Source: Lachnospiraceae bacterium UBA3804 (GTDB lineage Bacteria > Bacillota > Clostridia > Lachnospirales > Lachnospiraceae). From it: DNA of 64,000 nucleotides. Of the stretch, positions 42,097-50,592 are shown one piece after another. Each line of letters starts with the position of its first letter. The first letter of the stretch is position 1. A program made the translations under genes and the position numbers. The stretch covers positions 186,001 to 250,000 of the forward strand of contig DFEK01000008.1 in assembly GCA_002368665.1 (NCBI GenBank). The letters run 5' to 3'. The notes below the pieces were generated by a model. It did not search any database. It saw nothing but the letters and a program-made list of their open reading frames with translations, and was not told the origin of the DNA.

Positions 42097-42105
42097 TGTT
42101 ATAAT
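42097..42105 (+). promoter_or_regulatory. Extended -10 promoter of the GGDEF-EAL gene
   Basis: TGTTATAAT (TGn before a consensus TATAAT) lies 45 bp upstream of the start codon at 42150; no good -35 is visible, as is common for extended -10 promoters. Confidence 0.5.
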
Positions 42106-42149
42106 AATATTCCACTATTCTGCAACAAACATCCGAGGGTATACAGCCT

Positions 42150-43880
42150 ATGAGTGATGAACGTAAAAATAAATCAAATAAAAGAAGCATAGCGGGTGCA
42201 CTTGCAGCCATTTATTCCGTGAAAAGAACTGAGCCCTGGTTTGGCTTTGTTCTTCTGATTGTCATTTATCTGGTCAGTACGGTATTTACGGTCAGAACTT
42301 CTGTTGCAGAAGGAGTTTTTGAGATCGGCCGGGCAATGATCCCCAAGGCGGCTCTTACAGGCGTTATTTCGACCATATCCAATATGTGTCTGATCATTCT
42401 GGTAGTTCTGTATCGGGATATCGGCTTCTGCAGTGCAATGGGAATCCTTGCAACCCAGGTTCCTTTCATTTGCGTGAATATCTTTATTTTGCACAGTTTC
42501 ACCAGTATCCCCGGATTATTTACCAATCTGCTTACCATGATCGCGTGCATCCTGATCTATACCAATCAGAGGAAGGCAATAGCGTACCAGCAACGTATTG
42601 TGGAACAGGCCGTGACGGATGTGCTCACCGGTCTGCCGAACCGTTTTGCGGGCAGAGAATATTTCAGCGGACTGATTAAAACAGGCACAAAGTTTGTTTA
42701 TGTTGCCACCGATATCAACAATTTCAAGAGCATTAACGATACCATGGGATACGAAGTCGGAAACAAGATCCTGATTGAGATCGCTAACCGTTGGAGAGAC
42801 CTTGCCGACAGCGGCAGGACGGGTACCTATAACCTGGTGGCACATGTTTCCGGTGATGAGTTCGGAATCAGTATCCAGGAATACAGAAACGAAGAAGATA
42901 TCTTAAAGACCATTCAGGCCTATAAAGCGGAACTGGAACGCAAGATCACGATTGACGATTATGATTACTATGTGACTGCAAGTTTCGGTTATGCGGAGTA
43001 TCCGGATGATACCACCGTTTTGGAAGATTTGATTGCAAAGGCATCCCTTACCCTGCATGATGCCAAGCGTAAATACAGTGAAAGCGTGATCGTGCGCTAT
43101 ACCGATGCACTCCTTGAATCGGAGAAAACCCTCAAGGTTGAACGCAAGATCCGTGAGGCACTGGAGTCGGATTGCGTCTTTTTCCACCTGCAGCCGCAGT
43201 ATAATATTAACCATAAACTGCGCGGCTTCGAGGCACTGGCGCGCATGAAGGATACGGACGGATCGTTTATCAGTCCCATGGATTTCATTCCCGTTGCAGA
43301 GGAAACGGGTCTGGTCGACCGGGTTGATATGCGTGTATTCCACAGAGCGGCGAAGTTTCTGGAAGATGCGGTCAAGAAAGGCAGAACGGATATTACCATC
43401 AGTGTGAATATCTCCGTTAAGCATCTTTTGAAAAATAATTTCCTGGAGGATATCAAGAGCGTTCTGGAAACGTATGCGATTTCCCCTTCGCAACTGGAGA
43501 TTGAGATTACCGAATCCGTCATGGTGGAATCCGTGGAACGTGCAAAGGCTGTAATTGAAGAGGTAAAAGGACTGGGCATTCAGGTTGCAATCGACGATTT
43601 CGGTACCGGCTATTCCTCCTTAAGTTATTTGCATAATTTCCCGGCTAATCTTCTGAAAATCGATAAATCCTTCATTGACGCGATGAGCGAAGGCAAATCG
43701 TCCCAGAAGTATGTCGAATCCATTATTTCGATCGGTCATGTCCTTGGACTGGAAGTGATTTCGGAAGGTGTGGAAAGCGAAGAGCAACTTGAAATATTAA
43801 AGAGAATCGGCTGCGACCTGATACAGGGTTATATCTGGGGACGACCGCTCCCGCCGGATGAAGCCGAGAAACTGTTATAG
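42150..43880 (+). CDS. Membrane GGDEF-EAL protein
   Basis: 576 residues. About five hydrophobic segments (residues ~30-145) are followed by a GGDEF domain (~150-310) and an EAL domain (~325-576). The cyclase site reads SGDEF (~residue 235), one substitution from GGDEF, so synthase activity is uncertain. The EAL site is intact: FEALARM (~360), EITESVM, DDFGTGYSS (~482), KIDKSFI and EGVES (~540), consistent with c-di-GMP hydrolysis. The GGDEF domain may act as a GTP-sensing module. CCGAGGG precedes the ATG. A terminator follows. Confidence 0.92.
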   Translation: MSDERKNKSNKRSIAGALAAIYSVKRTEPWFGFVLLIVIYLVSTVFTVRTSVAEGVFEIGRAMIPKAALTGVISTISNMCLIILVVLYRDIGFCSAMGILATQVPFICVNIFILHSFTSIPGLFTNLLTMIACILIYTNQRKAIAYQQRIVEQAVTDVLTGLPNRFAGREYFSGLIKTGTKFVYVATDINNFKSINDTMGYEVGNKILIEIANRWRDLADSGRTGTYNLVAHVSGDEFGISIQEYRNEEDILKTIQAYKAELERKITIDDYDYYVTASFGYAEYPDDTTVLEDLIAKASLTLHDAKRKYSESVIVRYTDALLESEKTLKVERKIREALESDCVFFHLQPQYNINHKLRGFEALARMKDTDGSFISPMDFIPVAEETGLVDRVDMRVFHRAAKFLEDAVKKGRTDITISVNISVKHLLKNNFLEDIKSVLETYAISPSQLEIEITESVMVESVERAKAVIEEVKGLGIQVAIDDFGTGYSSLSYLHNFPANLLKIDKSFIDAMSEGKSSQKYVESIISIGHVLGLEVISEGVESEEQLEILKRIGCDLIQGYIWGRPLPPDEAEKLL

Positions 43881-43888
43881 AGCATAAA

Positions 43889-43914
43889 GGTGACGATGAT
43901 TCGTCACCTTTTTT
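43889..43914 (+). terminator. Intrinsic terminator after the GGDEF-EAL gene
   Basis: GGTGACGA-TGAT-TCGTCACC with flanking A and a TTTTTT run. The ribosome binding site of the next gene begins at once after the T run. Confidence 0.92.
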
Positions 43915-43925
43915 AGGAGAGAGAA

Positions 43926-44777
43926 ATGAATCAGATTCAGATTACCGATTTGGAACATCCGGATTTATATGCATACGCCCATGCGTCCGAGGCGGAACTT
44001 TTTCACATGAATGAACCAAACGACGGTGTGTTTATCGCAGAGACCGCAAATGTGGTCCTGCGCGCGCTCGAAGCGGGGTATGAGCTTGAGTCCATGCTGG
44101 TCGAAGAAGAGCGCATGCACCTGGAAGGAAAGCCGGTTTTTGATTATATTAAGTCCAATCTCGGGAAGGATGTATTGGAGCAAATTCCTGTTTATGTGGC
44201 ACCCCATGAGGTTGTGACAAAACTTACCGGATATAATCTGGTACGCGGACTGTGGGCGGTCATGAAGCGCAAAGCCCTGCCGTCTTTGGAAGAATTTTGT
44301 AAAGGGAAAAACCGCATTGCGGTACTTTTCGATGTCGTAAATCCGACCAATGTGGGCGCCATCATCCGTTCCGCGGCGGCTCTCGGCATGGACGGGGCAC
44401 TTCTGAGTGCGCACTCGGTCAATCCGTTAACCCGCCGTTCTTCGAGAGTCAGCATGGGTACGGTGTTCGCACTTCCCTGGACGGTCCTTCCGGATGCCGA
44501 TACGGACTCGATGATTTCGTTATTGCATCGGAACGGTTTTAAAAGTGTTGCCATGGCATTGACCGACAATGCCGTCAATGTGGACTATCCGCCGTTAAAA
44601 GAGGAGGAGAAACTGGCCGTCATATTGGGTACGGAAGGGACCGGTCTTCCGAAGGAAGTGATCGAATCCTCGGACTGGCGCGTCTGCATTCCCATGCATC
44701 ACGGAGTGGATTCGTTAAACGTCGCCGCGGCGAGCGCGGTAATCTTTTGGGAACTGCAGAAAAAGACCGGAAAATAA
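43926..44777 (+). CDS. TrmH/SpoU-family RNA 2'-O-methyltransferase
   Basis: 283 residues. An N-terminal substrate-binding region (~1-110) is followed by a SPOUT domain with the three SpoU motifs: VVNPTNVGAIIRSAAALGMD, AVILGTEGTGLPKEV, and IPMHHGVDSLNVAAASAVIF. It methylates ribose in rRNA or tRNA; the target cannot be told. AGGAGAGAG precedes the ATG. It follows a terminator, so it depends on read-through or on an unseen promoter. Confidence 0.88.
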   Translation: MNQIQITDLEHPDLYAYAHASEAELFHMNEPNDGVFIAETANVVLRALEAGYELESMLVEEERMHLEGKPVFDYIKSNLGKDVLEQIPVYVAPHEVVTKLTGYNLVRGLWAVMKRKALPSLEEFCKGKNRIAVLFDVVNPTNVGAIIRSAAALGMDGALLSAHSVNPLTRRSSRVSMGTVFALPWTVLPDADTDSMISLLHRNGFKSVAMALTDNAVNVDYPPLKEEEKLAVILGTEGTGLPKEVIESSDWRVCIPMHHGVDSLNVAAASAVIFWELQKKTGK

Positions 44778-44812
44778 ACGCCTGTTTCCATGCTCCAAAA
44801 GGTCATTTTTGG

Positions 44813-44841
44813 TTGTGAAATCGGCAAAAATGCGGTAAAAT
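44813..44841 (+). promoter_or_regulatory. SigA promoter of the pseF-like gene
   Basis: TTGTGA (44813-44818), a 17-bp spacer and TAAAAT (44836-44841), predicted +1 near 44848, 42 bp before the start codon. Confidence 0.6.
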
Positions 44842-44889
44842 AATAAGATAAGTTACCGTATATTCTGAATGTGTAAGGAGGGGGAAAGT

Positions 44890-45573
44890 ATGAGCAGAAT
44901 CGCAATCATCACCGCCAGAGGCGGAAGCAAGAGAATACCGAAGAAAAACATCCGTGAATTCCTGGGTAAGCCGATTCTGGCCTACTCCATCGAAGCTGCC
45001 TTGGGCAGCGGACTTTTCGATGAAGTCATGGTTTCCACCGACAGTACGGAAATTGCGGAAATCGCAGAGAAATTCGGTGCGAAGATTCCGTTTTACCGAA
45101 GCGATGCGACATCCAACGACTATGCGACCACGAACGATGTGTTGCTGGAAGTACTGGATAAATATGAACGCAGAGGCCTCCATTTTGATACGGCAGTCTG
45201 CATTTATCCCACGGCGCCCTTTGTTACGGCAGCCAAGATTCGCAAAGCCGTAGCGGAATTCGAAGCATCCGATGCGGATACGCTGATCCCCGTGGTACAG
45301 TTTTCCTATCCGCCGCAGAGAGCACTGATCATCGATCAGGGAAGTCTGCGTTTCATGTATCCCGAGTATCTCGACAGCCGCTCGCAGGATCTGATGCCGC
45401 ATTATCATGATGTCGGCCAGTTCTATGTGATCCGTCCCGAGGCTTTCAAGGTGAATAAAAAGCTGATGATCGGCAACATCCTGCCGTTCATCGTGGATGA
45501 GCGCGAAGTGCAGGATATCGACAACGAATCCGACTGGGCCATCGCCGAAATGAAATATAAACTGATGAACTAA
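44890..45573 (+). CDS. Acylneuraminate/pseudaminate cytidylyltransferase (NeuA/PseF-like)
   Basis: 227 residues. It activates a nonulosonic acid with CTP. MSRIAIITARGGSKRIPKKN carries the CTP-binding motif, with FYRSDATSNDYATTNDVLLE, PTAPFVTA and the end INxESDWAIAEMKY-like block (DNESDWAIAEMKY). Pattern and length fit PseF (pseudaminic acid, flagellin glycosylation) better than sialic acid NeuA. AAGGAGGGG precedes the ATG. No other gene of nonulosonic acid synthesis is near, so the pathway must be coded elsewhere. Confidence 0.82.
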   Translation: MSRIAIITARGGSKRIPKKNIREFLGKPILAYSIEAALGSGLFDEVMVSTDSTEIAEIAEKFGAKIPFYRSDATSNDYATTNDVLLEVLDKYERRGLHFDTAVCIYPTAPFVTAAKIRKAVAEFEASDADTLIPVVQFSYPPQRALIIDQGSLRFMYPEYLDSRSQDLMPHYHDVGQFYVIRPEAFKVNKKLMIGNILPFIVDEREVQDIDNESDWAIAEMKYKLMN

Positions 45574-45585
45574 GGACCCGAAATC

Positions 45586-45852
45586 ATGCGCTGGTTTAAA
45601 ACGAAAGAAGAAAAAGAACTCGACGCGCTCCTTGTGAAGGTGGACAACAATATGTCCAACAACTACAAGGATGCGGCACAGGGGAATTATAAAGATTTTT
45701 TAAAACGATACGCCGAGCTTGATTCGCAGGGAAAACTCTCCGCGAAGGTGAAAGCTTACTATGAGCCGGTGATAGCGGACTATGCCGCGCGCCTTTCCAA
45801 ATTTACGCATAAAGACCAGCCGACCAAATGGGGCGACTGGGAGAAGAAATAG
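45586..45852 (+). CDS. Conserved hypothetical protein, charged and helical
   Basis: 88 residues, not recognised. It begins MRWFKTKEEKELDALLVKVD, is rich in Lys, Asp and Tyr, and looks entirely alpha-helical, with no signal peptide and no membrane segment. It lies 12 bp after the cytidylyltransferase gene and 47 bp before the fucose-synthase gene, so it is probably part of this operon. CCCGAAATC before the ATG is a weak ribosome site. Confidence 0.6.
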   Translation: MRWFKTKEEKELDALLVKVDNNMSNNYKDAAQGNYKDFLKRYAELDSQGKLSAKVKAYYEPVIADYAARLSKFTHKDQPTKWGDWEKK

Positions 45853-45899
45853 TTTTTGAAAGTTCTGTGAAAAATAAGATTTTTGGAGCAAATACGGAT

Positions 45900-46844
45900 A
45901 TGATGGAAAAAGATGCAAAGATTTATGTTGCGGGTCACCGCGGAATGGTGGGCTCCGCGATTGTAAGAGAATTACAAAAGCAGGGATATACCAATATCAT
46001 AACCAGAACCCATGCAGAGTTGGATCTAAAAAGACAGGACGCGGTGGAAGCGTTCTTCGAAGAAGAGAAGCCGGAATATGTTTTTCTTGCCGCAGCCAAG
46101 GTGGGCGGTATCGTAGCCAACGAAAGCGCACTGGCGGACTTTATGTACGATAACATGGTTCTGGAAATGAACGTGATCCATTCCGCCTGGCAGAACGGAT
46201 GCAAGAAACTGGAATTCTTAGGTTCTTCCTGTATCTATCCGCGAATGGCGCCGCAGCCGATGAAAGAGGATTGCCTCCTTACAAGCGAGCTCGAGAAGAC
46301 CAACGAAGCCTACGCGCTGGCCAAAATCTCCGGCCTTAAGTATTGTGAATTTTTAAACCGTCAGTACGGTACGGACTATATCTCTGTGATGCCGACCAAC
46401 CTGTACGGACCGAACGATAATTATCACCCGACGCATTCCCATGTGCTTCCCGCGCTGATCCGCAGATTCCATGAAGCCAAGGAAGCGGGGGCAAAGAGCG
46501 TTACCTGCTGGGGCGACGGAAGTCCGTTGCGAGAGTTCCTCTATGTGGACGATCTGGCAAACCTCTGTGTCTTCTTAATGAACCATTATTCCGGAAATGA
46601 GACCGTCAATGCGGGAACCGGAAAGGAAATCACGATCAAAGAATTAACCGAGCTCGTGGCAAAGGTGATCGGTTACGAAGGGGAAATCCTTTGGGATACC
46701 ACGAAACCGAACGGTACACCGAGGAAACTTTTGGATGTATCGAAAGCGGCAAACTTAGGCTGGACCTATAAGACCGAGCTGGAAGAAGGAATTAAGCTTG
46801 CATATGAGGACTTTTTAAACAATCCCATGCGGGCAGAAAGATAG
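45900..46844 (+). CDS. fcl: GDP-L-fucose synthase
   Basis: 314 residues, short-chain dehydrogenase fold. It converts GDP-4-keto-6-deoxymannose to GDP-L-fucose. IYVAGHRGMVGSAIVRELQ is the NADPH site; GSSCIYPRMAPQPMKEDCLL, YALAKISGLKYCEFLN (catalytic Tyr-Lys) and NLYGPNDNYHPTHSHVLPAL are diagnostic. The start is ATG 45900 or 45903, with GGAG ~11 bases upstream. The partner Gmd is not in the window. Likely use is in capsule or other surface glycan. Confidence 0.92.
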   Translation: MMEKDAKIYVAGHRGMVGSAIVRELQKQGYTNIITRTHAELDLKRQDAVEAFFEEEKPEYVFLAAAKVGGIVANESALADFMYDNMVLEMNVIHSAWQNGCKKLEFLGSSCIYPRMAPQPMKEDCLLTSELEKTNEAYALAKISGLKYCEFLNRQYGTDYISVMPTNLYGPNDNYHPTHSHVLPALIRRFHEAKEAGAKSVTCWGDGSPLREFLYVDDLANLCVFLMNHYSGNETVNAGTGKEITIKELTELVAKVIGYEGEILWDTTKPNGTPRKLLDVSKAANLGWTYKTELEEGIKLAYEDFLNNPMRAER

Positions 46845-46862
46845 TACAAAGGATTTAAAGTA

Positions 46863-48599
46863 ATGTTTCGTTTAGTCAAAAGTATCAGAAAATACTGGAT
46901 GCCCAGTATCCTGACCGTCTTTTTCATGATCTGTGAGGCGGCGCTGGAAACCATCGTCCCGTATATCACGGCGAATCTGGTAAACAGTTTAAGAACCGGC
47001 GTCGTGGATATGGATTATTTGTGGAAAACAGGCGCCCTTTTAGGCGGCATTGCCCTGACGTCCTTGTTCTGCGGCGGTATGGGCGGTTATACCGCATCCA
47101 TGGCAAGTACCGGATTTGCGAAAAATGTCCGCGGCGACATGATGCGTAAGATCCAGACTTTTACCTTCCATAACATCGACAAATTTTCAACGGCTTCCCT
47201 GGTTACCCGTTTGACCACGGACGTATCCAATGTGCAGATGGCGTATATGATGATTATCCGAATCGCCATCCGCGCACCTTTAATGCTGGCATTCTCCATC
47301 TTTATGGCGATTTATATGGGCGGAAGACTGGCACTGGCATTTGTTGTCGTGGTACCCGTTCTGGCATTCGGACTGATCTTAATTGCAGTTAATGCAATGC
47401 CTTCCTTCAGAAGAGTCTTCAAACGATATGACAAATTAAACGAATCCGTGGAAGAAAACATCCGCGGAATGCGCGTCGTTAAAGGCTTCTCCCGTGAGGA
47501 ATACGAGAAAGAGAAATTCTTCAATGCATCCGACAGCATCCGCAAGGACTTTACGAGAGCGGAACGTATCGTGGGACTTAATATGCCCCTGATGCAGTTT
47601 TGCATGAACTTCAACATGATCTTTGTGCTCTTCATCGGTTCGAAACTGGCGATTACCTCGGGCGGACAGACCATTGACGTCGGACAGGTTTCCGCAATGC
47701 TGACCTACGGTGTACAGGTTCTGCTGAACTTAATGATGCTTTCCATGATTTTCGTTATGTTGATGATGTCCGCGGAAAGCGCAAGACGTATCGGCGAAGT
47801 TTATGCCGAAGTACCGGATATGAAAGAAAAGGATGATCCGGTCAAAGAAGTTGCGGACGGATCCATTGTATTTCAGGATGTGAATTTCAAATATTCCGAC
47901 GAAGCCAAGCGGTATGCACTTTTTGATATCGATTTAAAGATTCCTTCGGGCGCAACGGTCGGAATCTTAGGAAGCACGGGTTCATCGAAATCCTCGCTCG
48001 TACAGCTGATCCCGCGTCTTTACGACGTACAGGAAGGATATGTCAAAGTCGGTGGCGTGGATGTCAGGGACTATGACTTAACCGTTCTTCGCGACAATGT
48101 TGCAATGGTCCTTCAAAAGAACGTTCTTTTCTCCGGAACCATCAAGGAAAACCTCCGTTGGGGCAATCCGGATGCGACGGACGAAGAGATGATCGAAGCC
48201 TGCAAAATGGCCTGCGCGGACGAGTTCATCGAGCGTATGCCGGATAAATACGATACCTTCATCGAGCAGGGCGGAAGCAATGTTTCCGGCGGTCAGAAGC
48301 AGAGACTCTGTATCGCCAGAGCCCTTTTAAAGAAACCGAAAATTCTAATCCTCGACGATTCCACATCGGCGGTCGATACGAAAACCGACGCACAGATTCG
48401 CGAGGCTTTTGCAAACTACATTCCCGATACGACCAAGATCATCATTGCACAGCGTGTTGCCAGCGTGGAAAACGCGGACATCATTATTGTCATGAACAAC
48501 GGAAGTATCGAATGTACCGGTACGCATAAGGAACTGATGGAAAATAGTGAGATTTACAGAGAAATCTATGAATCACAGACGATGGGAGGTGAGAAATAA
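46863..48599 (+). CDS. ABC exporter half-transporter, degenerate ATPase site
   Basis: 578 residues: a six-segment export domain (~1-320) and an ATPase domain (~335-578). Walker A is GSTGSSKSSL, with Ser where Gly usually precedes Lys; the signature VSGGQKQRLCIARALL is intact; Walker B ends LILDDSTSAVD, with Asp in place of the catalytic Glu; the switch His is replaced (IIAQRVASVENAD). This is the usual pattern of the degenerate half in heterodimeric exporters (BmrC/D, TM287/288 type). It starts 18 bp after fcl and its stop overlaps the partner start by one base. Confidence 0.92.
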   Translation: MFRLVKSIRKYWMPSILTVFFMICEAALETIVPYITANLVNSLRTGVVDMDYLWKTGALLGGIALTSLFCGGMGGYTASMASTGFAKNVRGDMMRKIQTFTFHNIDKFSTASLVTRLTTDVSNVQMAYMMIIRIAIRAPLMLAFSIFMAIYMGGRLALAFVVVVPVLAFGLILIAVNAMPSFRRVFKRYDKLNESVEENIRGMRVVKGFSREEYEKEKFFNASDSIRKDFTRAERIVGLNMPLMQFCMNFNMIFVLFIGSKLAITSGGQTIDVGQVSAMLTYGVQVLLNLMMLSMIFVMLMMSAESARRIGEVYAEVPDMKEKDDPVKEVADGSIVFQDVNFKYSDEAKRYALFDIDLKIPSGATVGILGSTGSSKSSLVQLIPRLYDVQEGYVKVGGVDVRDYDLTVLRDNVAMVLQKNVLFSGTIKENLRWGNPDATDEEMIEACKMACADEFIERMPDKYDTFIEQGGSNVSGGQKQRLCIARALLKKPKILILDDSTSAVDTKTDAQIREAFANYIPDTTKIIIAQRVASVENADIIIVMNNGSIECTGTHKELMENSEIYREIYESQTMGGEK

Positions 48600-50572
48600 T
48601 GCCACGTCCTGTCAAAGGTAATGTAAACGCAGAATATAAGAAACCGGATTTTTCCGTTCTCGGAAGAATCATCAAATCCGTTTTTCAAGATTATCCGGCC
48701 GGCATGATCGTCATTATCGCAACGATCTTTATTGCCGGTGCGGCAGCGGTAATTCCGGATCTTTTCATCCAGAAGATTATCGCATTGATCAATACGTTCT
48801 TAAATCCCGCAAATCCGGATTACGGCAACTGGGCGGCAGCACGTCCCGAAGCCATCAAGAACGTCATCTTCCTGGTGGTGGTTTATTCGATCGCCATCAT
48901 CGGTGTAATCGTGCAGTCACAGCTCGGAGCATATGTTACGCAGGGATTTTTGAATAAAATGCGTAACCGCATGTTCCGCAAAATGCAGGATCTGCCGATT
49001 AAGTATTTCGATACGCACAAAACCGGCGATATCATGAGTAATTACACCAACGATATCGATACCCTTCGCCAGCTTGTATCGCAGGGCTTACCCACGATCA
49101 TCCGCTGCGGAATCATAGTCATCGGTGTCTTCTTTATCATGCTGTATTTCAGCCTCTGGATGACCCTCGTCGTTGTCGGCGGCATCATTCTGATGTTTGT
49201 CATCACCAGAGTATTAAGCGGCGGAAGTGCGAAATATTTCACTCTGCAGCAGAGGGCTCTCGGTAAGGAAGAGGGCTTCATTCAGGAGCATATGAACGGC
49301 CAGAAAGTGGTGAAGGTATTCAACCACGAGAAGGAAACCATAAGTGAATTCGATGAATTAAACGAGCAGCTTTACAAAGACAGCTTTAAGGCAAATGCTT
49401 ATGCCAACGCGCTCGGTCCGATCATCGGAAACATCGGAAACATTCTCTATGTCGTTGTTGCCATCGCAGGCGGCGCCATGCTGATTTCCGGCGTGAAAAA
49501 CGTCTCCCTCTCCGATTTGCTGCTTCCGTTATTCACCGGTAAGCCGGGTGGACTTGCCCTGGATATTTCCACGGTCATTCCGTTCCTTAACATGACCCGT
49601 CAGTTTACGGGTAATTTAAACCAGTTTACACAGCAGATTAACATGATCGTCATGGCATTGGCCGGCGGTCAGAGAATTTACGAACTGATGGATGAGAAAC
49701 CCGAGCCCGATGACGGATACGTAACGCTTGTTAACGCAAAGATCGACGGGGACGGAAACATTACCGAGACAAGGGAACATACCGGCGTCTGGGCGTGGAA
49801 GCATCCGCACGGTGACGGTACACTGACCTATACCAAGCTCGAAGGCGATGTGCGTCTGTTTGATGTGGACTTTGAGTATGAAAAAGGTCATCAGGTACTT
49901 TACGATGTATCCGTTTATGCGAAGCCAGGTCAAAAGGTTGCTTTCGTAGGTGCAACCGGTGCGGGCAAAACAACCATTACGAACCTGATTAACCGTTTCT
50001 ATGACATTGCGGACGGTAAAATCCGCTATGACGGAATCAATATCAATAAGATCAAAAAATCGGATTTGAGAAGGTCCCTGGGTATCGTTTTACAGGAGAC
50101 CAATCTCTTTACCGGAACGGTAATGGAGAATATCCGCTACGGAAACTTGGATGCCACGGATGAGGAATGCCGCAGGGCGGCAGCGCTGGCCGGCGCCGAT
50201 GATTTTATCCGCCGTCTGCCGGAAGGATACGATACACAGCTTACGAATAACGGTGCAAACTTATCTCAGGGACAGAGACAGCTGATCGCCATCGCGCGTG
50301 CAGCGGTAGCCGATCCGCCGGTTATGATCCTCGATGAGGCAACGTCCTCCATCGATACGCATACCGAGGCAATCGTACAGAAAGGTATGGACAAACTGAT
50401 GGAAGGCAGAACGGTATTTGTAATCGCTCACCGTCTTTCCACGGTTAAAAATTCCAACGTGATCATGGTTCTCGATCATGGTCACATTATAGAGAGAGGC
50501 TCGCACAAAGAGCTGATCGAAGCAAAGGGTACATATTACCAGCTTTATACAGGCGCATTTGAATTAGAATAA
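48599..50572 (+). CDS. ABC exporter half-transporter, canonical ATPase site
   Basis: 657 residues. The export domain (~15-365) is followed by a linker of ~60 residues rich in Gly, Asp and His (around KHPHGDGTLTYTKLEGD) and an ATPase domain with Walker A GATGAGKTT (~451), LSQGQRQLIAIARAA, Walker B MILDEATSSIDT with catalytic Glu, and the His of IAHRLSTV. With the preceding gene it forms a heterodimeric exporter for drugs, lipids or peptides; the substrate is unknown. A one-base overlap (TAATG) couples translation. Confidence 0.93.
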   Translation: MPRPVKGNVNAEYKKPDFSVLGRIIKSVFQDYPAGMIVIIATIFIAGAAAVIPDLFIQKIIALINTFLNPANPDYGNWAAARPEAIKNVIFLVVVYSIAIIGVIVQSQLGAYVTQGFLNKMRNRMFRKMQDLPIKYFDTHKTGDIMSNYTNDIDTLRQLVSQGLPTIIRCGIIVIGVFFIMLYFSLWMTLVVVGGIILMFVITRVLSGGSAKYFTLQQRALGKEEGFIQEHMNGQKVVKVFNHEKETISEFDELNEQLYKDSFKANAYANALGPIIGNIGNILYVVVAIAGGAMLISGVKNVSLSDLLLPLFTGKPGGLALDISTVIPFLNMTRQFTGNLNQFTQQINMIVMALAGGQRIYELMDEKPEPDDGYVTLVNAKIDGDGNITETREHTGVWAWKHPHGDGTLTYTKLEGDVRLFDVDFEYEKGHQVLYDVSVYAKPGQKVAFVGATGAGKTTITNLINRFYDIADGKIRYDGININKIKKSDLRRSLGIVLQETNLFTGTVMENIRYGNLDATDEECRRAAALAGADDFIRRLPEGYDTQLTNNGANLSQGQRQLIAIARAAVADPPVMILDEATSSIDTHTEAIVQKGMDKLMEGRTVFVIAHRLSTVKNSNVIMVLDHGHIIERGSHKELIEAKGTYYQLYTGAFELE

Positions 50573-50592
50573 ATCCATGGGGGAATTTTGGT

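Noticed and set aside
42850..42866. SGDEF as proof that the GGDEF-EAL protein is a pure phosphodiesterase
   Set aside because: Some proteins with this substitution keep cyclase activity, so the sequence alone does not decide it.
47969..47998. Ser for Gly in the Walker A of the first ABC half-transporter as a loss of function
   Set aside because: Together with the Asp for Glu at Walker B it is the normal degenerate site of heterodimeric exporters, and the partner gene has an intact site.
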